Source: Richelia sinica FACHB-800
Lineage (GTDB): Bacteria; Cyanobacteriota; Cyanobacteriia; Cyanobacteriales; Nostocaceae
Assembly: GCF_014698825.1 (NCBI RefSeq)
Contig: NZ_JACJTT010000010.1
Span: forward strand, 1 to 64,000
DNA: 64,000 nucleotides
Direction: 5' to 3'
Shown here one piece after another: positions 1-8,779 of the stretch (positions are counted from its first letter, which is position 1; each line of letters opens with the position of its first letter). The notes beneath the pieces are model-generated. The model saw only the letters and a list, made by a program, of their open reading frames with translations. It had not been told where the DNA came from and searched no databases. Both the position numbers and the translations under genes were made by a program.

Positions 1-282
1 GGTAAGGGTGGTTTACCGGCTGATTCTCAGGATGTAATTGCTAATGCACCAGGGTTAGTTGAGTGGGTAAATCGTGGAGACAATGAAAATAAAGTTTCTG
101 TGGTTGTGAAGCCGCAGCAGCAAACTGATATTTCTCAAGTAATTAATCACAAATTAATTCAACAAGCGCAAGGTTGGATAGTCACAGCTAATGGTCAGGT
201 GATTTTAACAGCAGAAGTACCCAAAACTACTTTGCAAAAACCTCGTTTTATTCCTCCTAGTTGTGGTGGATATTCTCAATAG
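1..282 (+). CDS. C-terminal end of a filamentous-haemagglutinin-like (two-partner secretion) exoprotein, partial
   Basis: The frame is open from base 1 to a TAG at 280-282 and gives 93 residues, so the gene begins before the window. The tail has the pattern GKGGLPAD near its start and AQGWIVTANGQVILTAE near its end. Large cyanobacterial TPS-type surface proteins of the haemagglutination-activity class often finish this way, with a GGLPP-type motif followed by an A-x-GW-x-V-x-x-x-G-x-V-x-L-x-A segment. Such proteins are exported through an Omp85-type partner. The N-terminal TPS domain and beta-helix are not in view, so the assignment rests on the tail alone. The residues before the internal GTG at 100 continue the same motif, which argues against a separate small gene starting there. 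Confidence 0.6.
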   Translation, partial: GKGGLPADSQDVIANAPGLVEWVNRGDNENKVSVVVKPQQQTDISQVINHKLIQQAQGWIVTANGQVILTAEVPKTTLQKPRFIPPSCGGYSQ

Positions 283-323
283 TAAAGATGAGTTCACCAT
301 AATTTTCATTGACCTACCAACTA

Positions 324-1946
324 CTACTGCATAGTTGTTTGATAAATCTTAACTAACCTATCAATACCTTTAAATCGATAGTCCCCCATGTCGTGAAAAT
401 CTGATGGTTTTGATAGTAGTCCATAGGTAACTTCGCTAATTACACATTCCCCTGGAGGACATATAGCTTCCATACGTGCAGCTAAATTAATGGTTGCCCC
501 TAATGCTGTATAGTCAACCCGTTGGGAACTACCAACATCACCAACCACAGCTTTACCACTATTAATGGCAATACGCAGTTGCAAAGCCTCCTGCCAAAAG
601 TTATTAGCATTGAGGTGTTTAAGACGTGTGAGCATTCCTTTCGCGGCAGCAACAGCACGTTCAGCATGGTCTATCTGTGGTTCAGGCGCACCGAAAAAGG
701 CCATAATACAATCACCAATATATTTATCTAAAGTGCCACCATAGGCAAACACTTCTTGCAACATTTCCTCAAATAAATTGTTGAGTAATTTGGCAATTTC
801 AGTGGGTGTGAGTCGTTCAGAAATAGCAGTAAAACCAACTAAATCAGCAAATAAAATACTAATTTCATTTTCATCAGGTGGTAAACGTCCATCAGGTAAA
901 CCACCAACTGATATTAATTGTTGCACAACCGCAGGAGAATGATATCGTTCTAAACGATGACGAATTACTTCTTCTGTTTGTAATTTTTGGGCGAGAATCC
1001 AACGTTGCACACTAGAGGCAACAATATTAGCTAAAGCTGAGAAAAAGCTCAGTTCTTCTTCACCTTCATTAGCCCAGTGATAAGAAGAAAGTTGAGCATC
1101 AGCATAAAGAACACCAATGACTTTATTTTCATCCCATAAGGGAACAGCCATAGCACTACGAATGCCTTTGACTAAAATACTTTGCTCACTGGAAAATCTT
1201 TCATCAGCTTGGGTATCAGCACTTTGAATTGCGACTTTATCAGCAAAAACTTTTTGACAAATGCTGCGACTAATCCAACTACCATCAGCCGCTAAATATT
1301 GCTGTTCTGATAAATTTCTGGTGGCTGAATTAATTAATTCTAAATTACCAGTACCATGGAGATCAATTAATAATGCTAAACGGTCAATACTATCTAGGTA
1401 ACGAAAAACTACTTGTTGAACTTGTAAAAAAATTTCTTCAATAGATGCAGCAGCTGAGAGATTTTTGGCAATATCTACCAAATCCTTAAGACGAGCAATA
1501 GTCTGGTCTTTATTGTTATCAGTTCCATTAACGGGGTTTGCGTCTATCCACAAACGCTGCAACTGCTCAACGTCTCTAAAAATAGTTCTTTGTTTATTAT
1601 AAATAGATTCTAAAGGTAGTGCATACTGTGTTGAAGATTTTTCACCCCTACCTCTGAGCATGACTACTAAACTGATATTACCTAACCAAATAACATCACC
1701 ATCCCGCAACTCTTGGGCGCAGGTGACTAAATTTTGATTAACTTGGGTGCCATTTTTACTACCCATATCCTCTATCGTCCACACACCATCAGCTGTCTTG
1801 ACGATGCGGGCATGATTACGGGATACGCCGCCAAAAGGTAAAAATAAATCACATTCTGGTAAACGACCGATAGTAAATACTTCTTGTTCAACGGAAACTT
1901 CGGTTTCAGTAGTTTCTTCTCTCAGTAGAAGTGTCAGTTCAGTCAT
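324..1946 (-). CDS. FHA-GAF-class III nucleotide cyclase
   Basis: This 540-residue signalling protein probably makes cAMP from ATP. Residues about 23-95 form an FHA phosphothreonine-binding domain (IGR, SRNHARI, GSKNGTQVN). Residues about 165-320 look like a GAF sensor domain, and 355-540 form a class III cyclase catalytic domain. The two metal-binding aspartates are D368 in FADLVGFT and D412 in YIGDCIMAFFG. Lys408 and the D478-Y-T stretch sit where purine-specifying residues occur, and N487 and R491 in TINLAAR match the transition-state pair. The lysine favours adenylate over guanylate cyclase, but this is inference. There is no transmembrane segment, so it should be cytosolic. It is transcribed alone, convergent with the gene to its left. 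Confidence 0.88.
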   Translation of the reverse strand: MTELTLLLREETTETEVSVEQEVFTIGRLPECDLFLPFGGVSRNHARIVKTADGVWTIEDMGSKNGTQVNQNLVTCAQELRDGDVIWLGNISLVVMLRGRGEKSSTQYALPLESIYNKQRTIFRDVEQLQRLWIDANPVNGTDNNKDQTIARLKDLVDIAKNLSAAASIEEIFLQVQQVVFRYLDSIDRLALLIDLHGTGNLELINSATRNLSEQQYLAADGSWISRSICQKVFADKVAIQSADTQADERFSSEQSILVKGIRSAMAVPLWDENKVIGVLYADAQLSSYHWANEGEEELSFFSALANIVASSVQRWILAQKLQTEEVIRHRLERYHSPAVVQQLISVGGLPDGRLPPDENEISILFADLVGFTAISERLTPTEIAKLLNNLFEEMLQEVFAYGGTLDKYIGDCIMAFFGAPEPQIDHAERAVAAAKGMLTRLKHLNANNFWQEALQLRIAINSGKAVVGDVGSSQRVDYTALGATINLAARMEAICPPGECVISEVTYGLLSKPSDFHDMGDYRFKGIDRLVKIYQTTMQ

Positions 1947-2221
1947 GAGTTTACTATATCCATACTGCTAGTTAGGAATTAAGCATCTGTGATTACGCTT
2001 AGATCCTAATCTAAACTGTTTGTGAAACTTGTAACGTCATCAGGATAACTAAGCTGTAGTAAATATTACTAAATTTTATATTGATGGTGGCAAAAAGTAA
2101 TCTATTAACTCTGGGATGTAGTTAAACAAACACTCCCTCCTCTGAAATATATGGAGATTTTTGAATTTTTTCGACTCAAATGCTACTCATGAAGTAATGA
2201 AGTATAAACCATGTAAGCATC

Positions 2222-3625
2222 ATGAACTTTACGATCCAAAATGTTCTAATTCCTGTTACAGACAGTTACACAACTACAAATATACAGGTTGTGAATGGGA
2301 AAATCGCGGCGATCGCTACAAATCTAGATGTCATTGGTCAAGCCATAGATGGCACAAATAAGCTGTTATTACCTGGCTTTTTTAATGCTCATACCCACTC
2401 CTCGGAAATGTGGTTACGGGGTATGGTTTCCATGTATCCCCTAGAGTTATGGTTGGCAGAATTATATGATTTTGCCCCTCTGGATGTAGAAAAAGTTTAT
2501 TTGAGTGCCTTGGGAACTGCTGCAGAAACCCTATTATCGGGGGGGACGAGTGTAGTAGACCATTTAGTGTTAATTCCGGGACAGGAGTTAGAAACTATTG
2601 CTACGGCTGTCAGGGCCTATAAAGAAGTGGGCATTAGGGCTTTTATCGCACCTTTGATTCAAGACGAATCTTTGATTGCGGGGATGCCTTCAGGAGGTTC
2701 ACAACCCCGTCAAGAGTCTTATTTTCGCTCTACAGGGGAAACATTAGCCATTATTGAGGAGGCAGTGCAACAATTTCATTGTCCAGAGGGGGGAGTGAAT
2801 ATTTTAGTTGCACCAACAGGGATACAGTTGTGTACAGATGCCTTATTTACAGGGTGTATTGAGTTAAGCAATCGTTACAACCTTTGTCGTCACTCCCATT
2901 TACTGGAAACCAAGGCCCAGGAAAAACTAGCCCAGGAGAAGTATGGTTGTACTGCGGTGGCACATTTAGAGGAGATTGGTTATTTGAGCGATCGCACTAG
3001 CTTGGCTCATTGTGTGTGGTTAACGGATAATGATATTAATATCCTGGCCAGAACTAAATCTACAGTCGTTCACAACCCATTAAGTAATTTACGCTTAGGT
3101 AGTGGCATTGCCCCAGTGCTCAAATATCTTCAGGCAGGAGTAAATGTTACCTTTGGTTGTGATGGTGCATCTAGTAATGATTCCCAAGATTTATTAGAAG
3201 CCATTAAAATTGGTTCAATTTTACACAACATTACAGACTTTGATTATCAAAACTGGATTACACCGAGAAAAGCCATAGAAATGGCAGCCTTGGGAGGAGC
3301 TACAGGACTAAATATAGCAAATCAACTTGGTTCTCTGGAAGTTGGCAAGGCAGCAGATTTAGTTATGTATGATTTAACTAATTTGTCATTACTACCACGC
3401 ACAGATCCCATTGGTCTATTAGTTTTAGGAAGAACCACCAACGCTGTTCATAGTGCTTGGGTGAAGGGTCGAGAAATTGTCAGTAATGGACAATTAACAA
3501 CGTTGAATGTTGATGAGTTAAAGCAAGAGTTATTTCAACGTAGCCAATGGGAGAATAAAGGACAATCACCAAATGCGAAGAAAATAGAACCTCATTATCG
3601 AAAAGTTATGGATTTGTCGAATTAA
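2222..3625 (+). CDS. Amidohydrolase / deaminase of the ATZ-TRZ (MtaD-like) family
   Basis: A 467-residue metal-dependent amidohydrolase, probably deaminating a purine or cytosine-like substrate. Metal ligands are visible: the HxH of NAHTHS (H57, H59), HSHLLET with H226 and E229, H263 in AHCVW, and D314 in FGCDGASSND. The N-terminal composite beta domain (residues 1-50) and the C-terminal return (LGSLEVGKAADLVMYD) are characteristic of the superfamily. The closest described groups are 5-methylthioadenosine/S-adenosylhomocysteine deaminases and TRZ/ATZ enzymes; the sequence alone does not fix the substrate. The ATG at 2222 puts the usual beta-strand MNFTIQNVLI at the start. No operon partner is visible. 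Confidence 0.85.
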   Translation: MNFTIQNVLIPVTDSYTTTNIQVVNGKIAAIATNLDVIGQAIDGTNKLLLPGFFNAHTHSSEMWLRGMVSMYPLELWLAELYDFAPLDVEKVYLSALGTAAETLLSGGTSVVDHLVLIPGQELETIATAVRAYKEVGIRAFIAPLIQDESLIAGMPSGGSQPRQESYFRSTGETLAIIEEAVQQFHCPEGGVNILVAPTGIQLCTDALFTGCIELSNRYNLCRHSHLLETKAQEKLAQEKYGCTAVAHLEEIGYLSDRTSLAHCVWLTDNDINILARTKSTVVHNPLSNLRLGSGIAPVLKYLQAGVNVTFGCDGASSNDSQDLLEAIKIGSILHNITDFDYQNWITPRKAIEMAALGGATGLNIANQLGSLEVGKAADLVMYDLTNLSLLPRTDPIGLLVLGRTTNAVHSAWVKGREIVSNGQLTTLNVDELKQELFQRSQWENKGQSPNAKKIEPHYRKVMDLSN

Positions 3626-3944
3626 TTGGTCTTGGTTTTTGATTTGTTGCCAATCTGCATTATGTAAAACAACAGATTTCAGGTTTCAAAATATCCCTAC
3701 TGAACACCTGAACTCTTTATTTATTATGTCATGGACACCTGATATCAGGATAAAACGTATATATAATTACGAAAAAAACAAATTTGAATTGTTAATTTTG
3801 AAAAAGCTGAATTAACACCAATTGCTAATAAATCTCCGGTATAAATGCTTTAGTCAATTAATCTCTAAAGCAGGAAATACCTATTGGGTTAGGCAGCACA
3901 AGTAAAAATTATGATTACTATTTTATCCAACTATCACAGGTGAA
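3626..3944. other. 319-base intergenic region upstream of the CP12 gene
   Basis: No coding potential of note. It holds a 12-base palindrome and a promoter-like TATAAT (separate entry), plus AT-rich leader sequence ending in an AGG ribosome-binding site at 3938-3940. Confidence 0.6.
3738..3767 (+). promoter_or_regulatory. Putative promoter with palindromic operator, upstream of CP12
   Basis: A perfect palindrome CCTGATATCAGG at 3738-3749 is followed 12 bases later by TATAAT at 3762-3767. If TATAAT is the -10 box, the palindrome lies over the expected -35 position, where a repressor or an activator replacing a -35 box would bind. A near copy of CTGATATCARGATAAAA occurs at 46048. The role is inferred from geometry only. 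Confidence 0.4.
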
Positions 3945-4226
3945 ATGACCATGACCACCATAGACGAAATTAAAACCACAATTAATGACTACAAAACTGG
4001 TCAAAAAACTATTGAGCAAACAATTTTAACAGCAATAGTACAGGCACGCGCTACTTGTGATTTAGAAGGCAAAGAATCATCCAATTGCTTGGAAGCTTGG
4101 GAAATTGTCGAAGAATTACAAGCTGAAAAAGAACTGCAAAAACAAGCCAAACACCGCAAAACAGACTTAGATATTTATTGCGAAATGTACCCAGAAGCGC
4201 TTGAATGTCTGATATACGACGTTTAA
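3945..4226 (+). CDS. cp12: CP12 family Calvin-cycle regulator
   Basis: A 93-residue CP12 protein. CP12 is a small redox switch that, when oxidised, bridges glyceraldehyde-3-phosphate dehydrogenase and phosphoribulokinase and switches off the Calvin cycle. The conserved core AWEIVEELQAE, the N-terminal cysteine pair (in ARATCDLEG and SSNCLEA) and the C-terminal pair in YCEMYPEALECLIYDV are all present, so both disulphide loops can form. It lacks a CBS domain, so this is the stand-alone type. Two in-frame ATGs compete: 3945, four bases after AGG, and 3951, with a more usual spacing. Either gives an intact protein. The gene is monocistronic, with a palindrome-promoter arrangement about 180 bases upstream. 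Confidence 0.9.
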   Translation: MTMTTIDEIKTTINDYKTGQKTIEQTILTAIVQARATCDLEGKESSNCLEAWEIVEELQAEKELQKQAKHRKTDLDIYCEMYPEALECLIYDV

Positions 4227-4315
4227 ATTATTCAATCTTTCTATGATCAAGTCTCACGCCAAGATGCGGAGAGACTTTTTTATATAGCCCTAGACAAGGG
4301 ATACAAGGACGAATA

Positions 4316-4385
4316 TTTTCTTTTTCCTCCCCCTCTACTCTACTCCCCCTCTCCTACTCCCCCTCTCTTTCTGTCACCTGCTATA
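4316..4385. repeat. Pyrimidine-rich degenerate short repeat
   Basis: A strongly C/T-biased stretch with repeated CTCCCCCTCT and CTACTC units, ending in GTCACCTGCTATAG. Similar low-complexity heptamer-type repeats are typical of Nostocales spacers. It lies in the convergent gap between the CP12 gene and the next minus-strand gene. Confidence 0.6.
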
Positions 4386-4399
4386 GCTATCAATATTCC

Positions 4400-4591
4400 C
4401 TAATATCCCTGATAAATCCATTCCCGTCCTGCTTTTTCCGCTGCTTCCGGGGTGAAGTAAAGCCTGCGTTCTCCAAACACTGAACCACCAGCCGTGATTA
4501 ACCGGAATTGCCAACAGTCCGATTCTGTATAAAATACCAACAGGATAACATCACCAATTCCAACAATTAAATGTATTTTGACGGTAAACAT
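4400..4591 (-). CDS. Small conserved-looking cyanobacterial protein, function unknown
   Basis: A 63-residue protein from the ATG at 4591 (a TTG three codons further up is less likely). The N-terminal half is beta-strand-like (MFTVKIHLIVGIGDVILLVFY), followed by a short motif with DCWQFRLIT and the end YFTPEAAEKAGREWIYQGY. This tail resembles small DUF-type proteins with an alternating strand-helix pattern. I cannot name a function. It lies between convergent and codirectional genes with no clear partner. Confidence 0.55.
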   Translation of the reverse strand: MFTVKIHLIVGIGDVILLVFYTESDCWQFRLITAGGSVFGERRLYFTPEAAEKAGREWIYQGY

Positions 4592-4679
4592 ATTCTGCAA
4601 CTTCTTCCGTCTACCCGTAGGAAATTAATGACAAGATTACAATAGCTTGGGTGAGAATATTGTCATTTTATTTATTTTT

Positions 4680-5489
4680 TCATAGCTTCTGAACTGCTGT
4701 CAGCGTTATTTCTTGAATATTTTCTAAGTTAGTTGGTGAGGCTGTACTTTCCATTCCTAGCCATAACAGATATTCAATATTTCCAGCGGGCCCGGTAATG
4801 GGAGACCAAGTTAAACCTTGATATTTCCATCCTAAATCGAGGGCTGCTTGTAATACTTGAAAAATTGCATCTGCATGGTCTTTCGGGTCACGTACTACCC
4901 CTTTTTTACCCACACGGGACTTACCAACCTCAAATTGTGGTTTGACTAATAAAACTGCCTCTCGCGGTGCTTGAGTCAAGCGCCATACTGCTGGTAAAAC
5001 TTTAGTTAAGGAAATAAAAGATACATCTACGACTACTAAATCAGGCAATCTTGCCCCATCTGCATATAATTGCTCTGGTTGTAATTCGCGTAAATTGGTA
5101 CGTTCTTTTAAAATTACTCTGGGGTCATTTCTGATTTTCCAATCAACTTGACCATAACCCACATCTACACCGTAAACTTGACTGGCACCAGCTTGTAGTA
5201 AACAATCTGTAAAACCACCTGTAGAAATTCCTCCGTCTAAACAAATGCGTTCAGAGACGGAAATAGAAAAGAATTTTAAAGCTTTGGCTAGTTTTTCTCC
5301 ACCGCGAGAAACAAAGGGTGGACGTTCTTTAATTAATATTTGTGCTGCTATATCTATTTCGGTTCCAGGTTTGTCAATCACCTGTTGATTAACCAAGACT
5401 TCTCCGGCTTGAATTAGCCTTTGTGCTTGTTGACGGGATGGACATAAACCTAAATCTACTAATAAAGTATCTAATCGCTGCTTAACCAA
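4680..5489 (-). CDS. tlyA: TlyA-type rRNA 2'-O-methyltransferase (S4 + FtsJ-like)
   Basis: A 269-residue protein of the TlyA/hemolysin A family, which methylates ribose 2'-OH groups on rRNA using S-adenosylmethionine. Residues 1-60 are an S4 RNA-binding domain (RLDTLLVDLGLCPSRQQAQRLIQAGEV). The rest is a Rossmann methyltransferase with FVSRGGEKL, the SAM-binding CLDGGISTGGFTDCLL, VVDVSFISL, VKPQFEVG and GNIEYLL. These supply the K-D-K-E tetrad of 2'-O-methyltransferases. The start is an unusual TTG at 5489, supported by an AGGGGAG Shine-Dalgarno nine bases upstream and by the fit of the S4 domain. Confidence 0.9.
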   Translation of the reverse strand: MVKQRLDTLLVDLGLCPSRQQAQRLIQAGEVLVNQQVIDKPGTEIDIAAQILIKERPPFVSRGGEKLAKALKFFSISVSERICLDGGISTGGFTDCLLQAGASQVYGVDVGYGQVDWKIRNDPRVILKERTNLRELQPEQLYADGARLPDLVVVDVSFISLTKVLPAVWRLTQAPREAVLLVKPQFEVGKSRVGKKGVVRDPKDHADAIFQVLQAALDLGWKYQGLTWSPITGPAGNIEYLLWLGMESTASPTNLENIQEITLTAVQKL

Positions 5490-5595
5490 TGAATGTGACT
5501 CCCCTGATGAAAATCGGATTTAAGCATGATAGATAATTTCTGATTGATTCACCAGCTTTTGGGGATGGTGTGACGAATAACTGCTTTGAGGATAC

Positions 5596-6504
5596 TTACG
5601 GCTTTTCAGTCTGCAATCGAGAATTAGGAAATTCAGTCACTGAAAACTGACGGAACATGATACTAGATTTGCTATTTAATTGTTGCAATTGATGGGTTAT
5701 ATCTGCTGTCAGACGTTTAGCGTCTAATTTAAGATGACCACTGTTGTAGTCTGAGACTTGAATAGGTTCACCAATTTGAATCATCACATCTGCACCCCAG
5801 GTAGGACAGGGTTGGCTGTAGTTGATGGTGATGGGTATTACTTTGATACCTAAATCAGGGTGATTATGTTCTGCACTTAAAGCAATGCGGGCTACTCCCT
5901 GTTTTAAAGGATGCACATTGCCATCTTGAAAAATACCTCCTTCGGGATAAATAACTAGCATTTCTTTTTGTAACATCAAATTTACCGCATGACGGAGAGT
6001 AGCGATCGCTGGATGTTTCTGGTTGACGGCAAAACCTCCCATCTGTGACACAAACCAGCCTTGTATGCCATTACACTCGCTGCTAGTCACCATAAATCGC
6101 ATATCTCGACCTGTAATGAAACGGCCGGTAGCGTAGGGTAAAACTAAGGAGTCCCACCGCGAACGATGGGTAGGTGCGAGGATGACAGGGCCTGTTCTGG
6201 GAATGTTTTCTTGGCCAATTACATGAATTCGCCGAAAAAAGCATGGTAGGACTAGATAACGTCCTAAAAAATACAAAATAGGGCTTAACCAAGGAGAGAC
6301 ATGGGAGGTACTTTCAGCAACAGGAGAAGTTACTGTTTTACCTGTTAATTTGGATGGATAGATGCTAGAAGCAGTAATAAATTCTGTCATTAGAGCGGCT
6401 GCTGGTTGGTGGTAAAATGCAACGCAAACTTCACTAATTCCACCGTAGATTTTCTTGGGTATTTTTTGTTTTCCTGGATGGACAGTTTCACCTCTGTCTG
6501 TCAT
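5596..6504 (-). CDS. plsC: 1-acyl-sn-glycerol-3-phosphate acyltransferase family protein
   Basis: A 302-residue membrane-associated acyltransferase of phospholipid synthesis. It shows motif I HRSRWD (HX4D), a middle FVSQMGGFAVNQ segment and motif III YPEGGIF. The ATG at 6504 overlaps the TGA of tadA as ATGA, so translation is probably coupled; an upstream in-frame start at 6534 would lie inside tadA. The N-terminal 60-70 residues are longer than in minimal PlsC proteins and contain no clear signal peptide. It is the last gene of a grx-tadA-plsC unit. Confidence 0.85.
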   Translation of the reverse strand: MTDRGETVHPGKQKIPKKIYGGISEVCVAFYHQPAAALMTEFITASSIYPSKLTGKTVTSPVAESTSHVSPWLSPILYFLGRYLVLPCFFRRIHVIGQENIPRTGPVILAPTHRSRWDSLVLPYATGRFITGRDMRFMVTSSECNGIQGWFVSQMGGFAVNQKHPAIATLRHAVNLMLQKEMLVIYPEGGIFQDGNVHPLKQGVARIALSAEHNHPDLGIKVIPITINYSQPCPTWGADVMIQIGEPIQVSDYNSGHLKLDAKRLTADITHQLQQLNSKSSIMFRQFSVTEFPNSRLQTEKP

Positions 6505-7001
6505 TTTTGCTTCAGTCTTTGACTGGCAAACCACTGTTGTAATTGCTCTCTACAAGCTGATTCTAGAATACCTCCCAGCGCTTGTAGTCGGTGATTAGAG
6601 GCTGGACTATCAGGGATGTTGATAACAGTACGAATCGCGCCAGTTTTGGTATCGTCCACTCCGTAGACTAGTTTACCCAACCTGGCATGGGCGATCGCTC
6701 CTGCACACATGGGACAAGGTTCTAAAGTTACATACAGGGTGCATTCATGCAGTCGCCAGCTGTGTAAATTTTGTGTGGCTGTGCGAATCGCCACGATTTC
6801 TGCATGGGCCGTGGGGTCTTGGTCGCGCTCCTTTCTATTTTCACCTTCAGCAACGATGTTACCAGCACCATCAACAATCACCGCACCTACAGGCACTTCT
6901 CCCGCTTCACCAGCCATCCGTGCCAATTCTAGAGCGTGATTCATCCATTGTCGATATGTCAGATAGTCTGGGTAGTCAAGGCTAGGGGTTTGGTTGTCCA
7001 T
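6501..7001 (-). CDS. tadA: tRNA-specific adenosine deaminase TadA
   Basis: A 166-residue zinc deaminase that converts A34 to inosine in tRNA-Arg(ACG). The catalytic HAE motif (H66, E68) and the zinc site PCPMCAGA (C96, C99) are intact, and RLGKLVYGVDDTKTGA is typical of TadA rather than cytidine deaminases. The length fits the family. It starts 11 bases after the glutaredoxin stop, and its own stop overlaps the plsC start by four bases. Confidence 0.93.
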   Translation of the reverse strand: MDNQTPSLDYPDYLTYRQWMNHALELARMAGEAGEVPVGAVIVDGAGNIVAEGENRKERDQDPTAHAEIVAIRTATQNLHSWRLHECTLYVTLEPCPMCAGAIAHARLGKLVYGVDDTKTGAIRTVINIPDSPASNHRLQALGGILESACREQLQQWFASQRLKQK

Positions 7002-7012
7002 CTCCCTATCAC

Positions 7013-7324
7013 CTAGACCTGTGTTGCTAACATTGGGTCTAGCTGACCTTGAGTATCTAGTGCATAAATATCATCACAACCGCCTATGTGGTGATTATTA
7101 ATAAAAATTTGGGGGACAGTCCGCCTGCCATTAGCGCGTTCTGCCATTCTTGCCCTGGCAGCTTCATCACCATCAATTTTGTATTCAGTGAAATTCACAC
7201 CCTTCCACCACAGCAGCATCTTAGCGCGGATACAAAAAGGGCAAGTTTGCCAAGTGTAAATTTCTACATTTGCTTTAACGCGCTCTGGGGAGCGTCCCAA
7301 TAGACGATTGATCAGTGGCAGCAT
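7013..7324 (-). CDS. grxC: Glutaredoxin 3 (GrxC-type)
   Basis: A 103-residue dithiol glutaredoxin that reduces disulphides with glutathione. The active site is CPFC (C28-C31) rather than the more common CPYC. The cis-proline TVPQIFI and the glutathione-binding GGCDD motif are present. An N-terminal extension of about 18 residues (MLPLINRLLGRSPERVKA) precedes the core fold. It heads the tadA-plsC unit with 11-base spacing. Confidence 0.9.
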   Translation of the reverse strand: MLPLINRLLGRSPERVKANVEIYTWQTCPFCIRAKMLLWWKGVNFTEYKIDGDEAARARMAERANGRRTVPQIFINNHHIGGCDDIYALDTQGQLDPMLATQV

Positions 7325-7611
7325 CTTTCTTAAGTATTAAATTTGAATTTTATGGACAAAAATTTTTGGACATGAAAAGTCAAACTCATGTCCTACAAAT
7401 TAATTTTAATGATCATCTTCTCATTTACAACAAAAGTCTGATCAAGTTGCATAACCAGGAATGAGCCAGAGTTTGAGGGGTTTAGCAGCAAAACTTAACA
7501 CAAACCCCAGGTAAGTCTTTTTTCCATGTGTAACCGCCCTTTGGTAGACTTGAAAACTGAAATAGCCAGATAAAACAACGACAAGATTCAGCAATCAAGA
7601 GGGCAGACTCT

Positions 7612-8649
7612 GTGGAAAATACACTTGGGTTAGAGATTATTGAGGTAGTAGAGCAAGCAGCGATCGCCTCCGCAAAATGGATGGGTAAAGGCGAAAAAAA
7701 TACTGCTGACCAAGTAGCTGTAGAAGCTATGCGGGAGCGGATGAACAAAATCTACATGCGCGGACGCATCGTTATCGGCGAAGGAGAACGGGACGACGCT
7801 CCCATGCTCTACATCGGTGAAGAAGTAGGTATTTGCGCTAATCCCAATGCCAAAGACTTATGTAACCCAGATGAATTAGTAGAAATCGATATCGCTGTTG
7901 ACCCCTGCGAAGGTACAAACTTGGTGGCTTATGGACAACCTGGTTCAATGGCTGTACTCGCAATTTCTGAAAAAGGCGGTCTGTTTGCTGCACCCGACTT
8001 CTACATGAAGAAACTCGCAGCACCTCCAGCTGCTAAAGGCAAAGTAGACATCAACAAATCAGCTACAGAAAACCTCAAAATTCTCTCCGAGTGTTTAGAC
8101 CGTGCTATTGATGAACTAGTTGTAGTAGTCATGAAGCGCGAGCGCCACAACGATTTGATTAAAGAAATTCGGGACGCTGGTGCAAGAGTGCAACTGATTT
8201 CCGACGGTGACGTAGGAGCAGCCCTTTCTTGCGGTTTTGCTGGTACTAATATTCATGCTTTGATGGGTATTGGTGCGGCTCCAGAAGGTGTAATTTCTGC
8301 GGCAGCTATGCGCGCTTTGGGTGGACATTTCCAAGGTCAATTGATCTACGATCCAGCTATCGTGAAAACAGGTTTGATCGGCGAAAGCAAAGAAGCCAAT
8401 ATAGAGCGTTTAAATTCTATGGGCATTACTGACATTGATAAAGTCTATGATGCTCATGAACTAGCATCTGGTGAAACCGTTCTTTTTGCTGCTTGTGGTA
8501 TTACCTCTGGAAACCTCATGCAAGGCGTTCGCTTCTTCCACGGTGGCGCACGGACTCAAAGCTTAGTCATCTCTAGCCAATCAAAAACTGCTCGCTTTGT
8601 CGATACTATTCACATGGTTGAACAACCCAAAGTTGTACAACTGCACTAA
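7612..8649 (+). CDS. glpX: Class II fructose-1,6-/sedoheptulose-1,7-bisphosphatase
   Basis: A 345-residue GlpX-type phosphatase; in cyanobacteria this class dephosphorylates both FBP and SBP in the Calvin cycle. The sequence has the class II hallmarks [18 protein letters not shown], the metal-binding DPCEGTN, and [10 protein letters not shown] followed by [10 protein letters not shown]. The start is GTG at 7612, which gives the standard N-terminus [17 protein letters not shown]. It is followed 130 bases later by hemA; that gap carries low-complexity G/A and C/T repeats. It is functionally linked to the CP12 gene in this window but not adjacent to it. Confidence 0.96.
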   Translation: MENTLGLEIIEVVEQAAIASAKWMGKGEKNTADQVAVEAMRERMNKIYMRGRIVIGEGERDDAPMLYIGEEVGICANPNAKDLCNPDELVEIDIAVDPCEGTNLVAYGQPGSMAVLAISEKGGLFAAPDFYMKKLAAPPAAKGKVDINKSATENLKILSECLDRAIDELVVVVMKRERHNDLIKEIRDAGARVQLISDGDVGAALSCGFAGTNIHALMGIGAAPEGVISAAAMRALGGHFQGQLIYDPAIVKTGLIGESKEANIERLNSMGITDIDKVYDAHELASGETVLFAACGITSGNLMQGVRFFHGGARTQSLVISSQSKTARFVDTIHMVEQPKVVQLH

Positions 8650-8779
8650 GAATTAGGGACTAGGGAAGGGGAGACGGGAAGACAAACCAAGTCAAATTCC
8701 AGAACTTGCGCTCTTATCTGTTCCCTGTTCCCTACCACCTATCGCCGATCACCTACTTTACCCATTACCAATTTAAGAA

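Noticed and set aside
2161..2361. Short plus-strand frame overlapping the amidohydrolase start
   Set aside because: It lies in another frame of a well-supported enzyme; its His/Lys/Arg/Trp-rich product is not protein-like.
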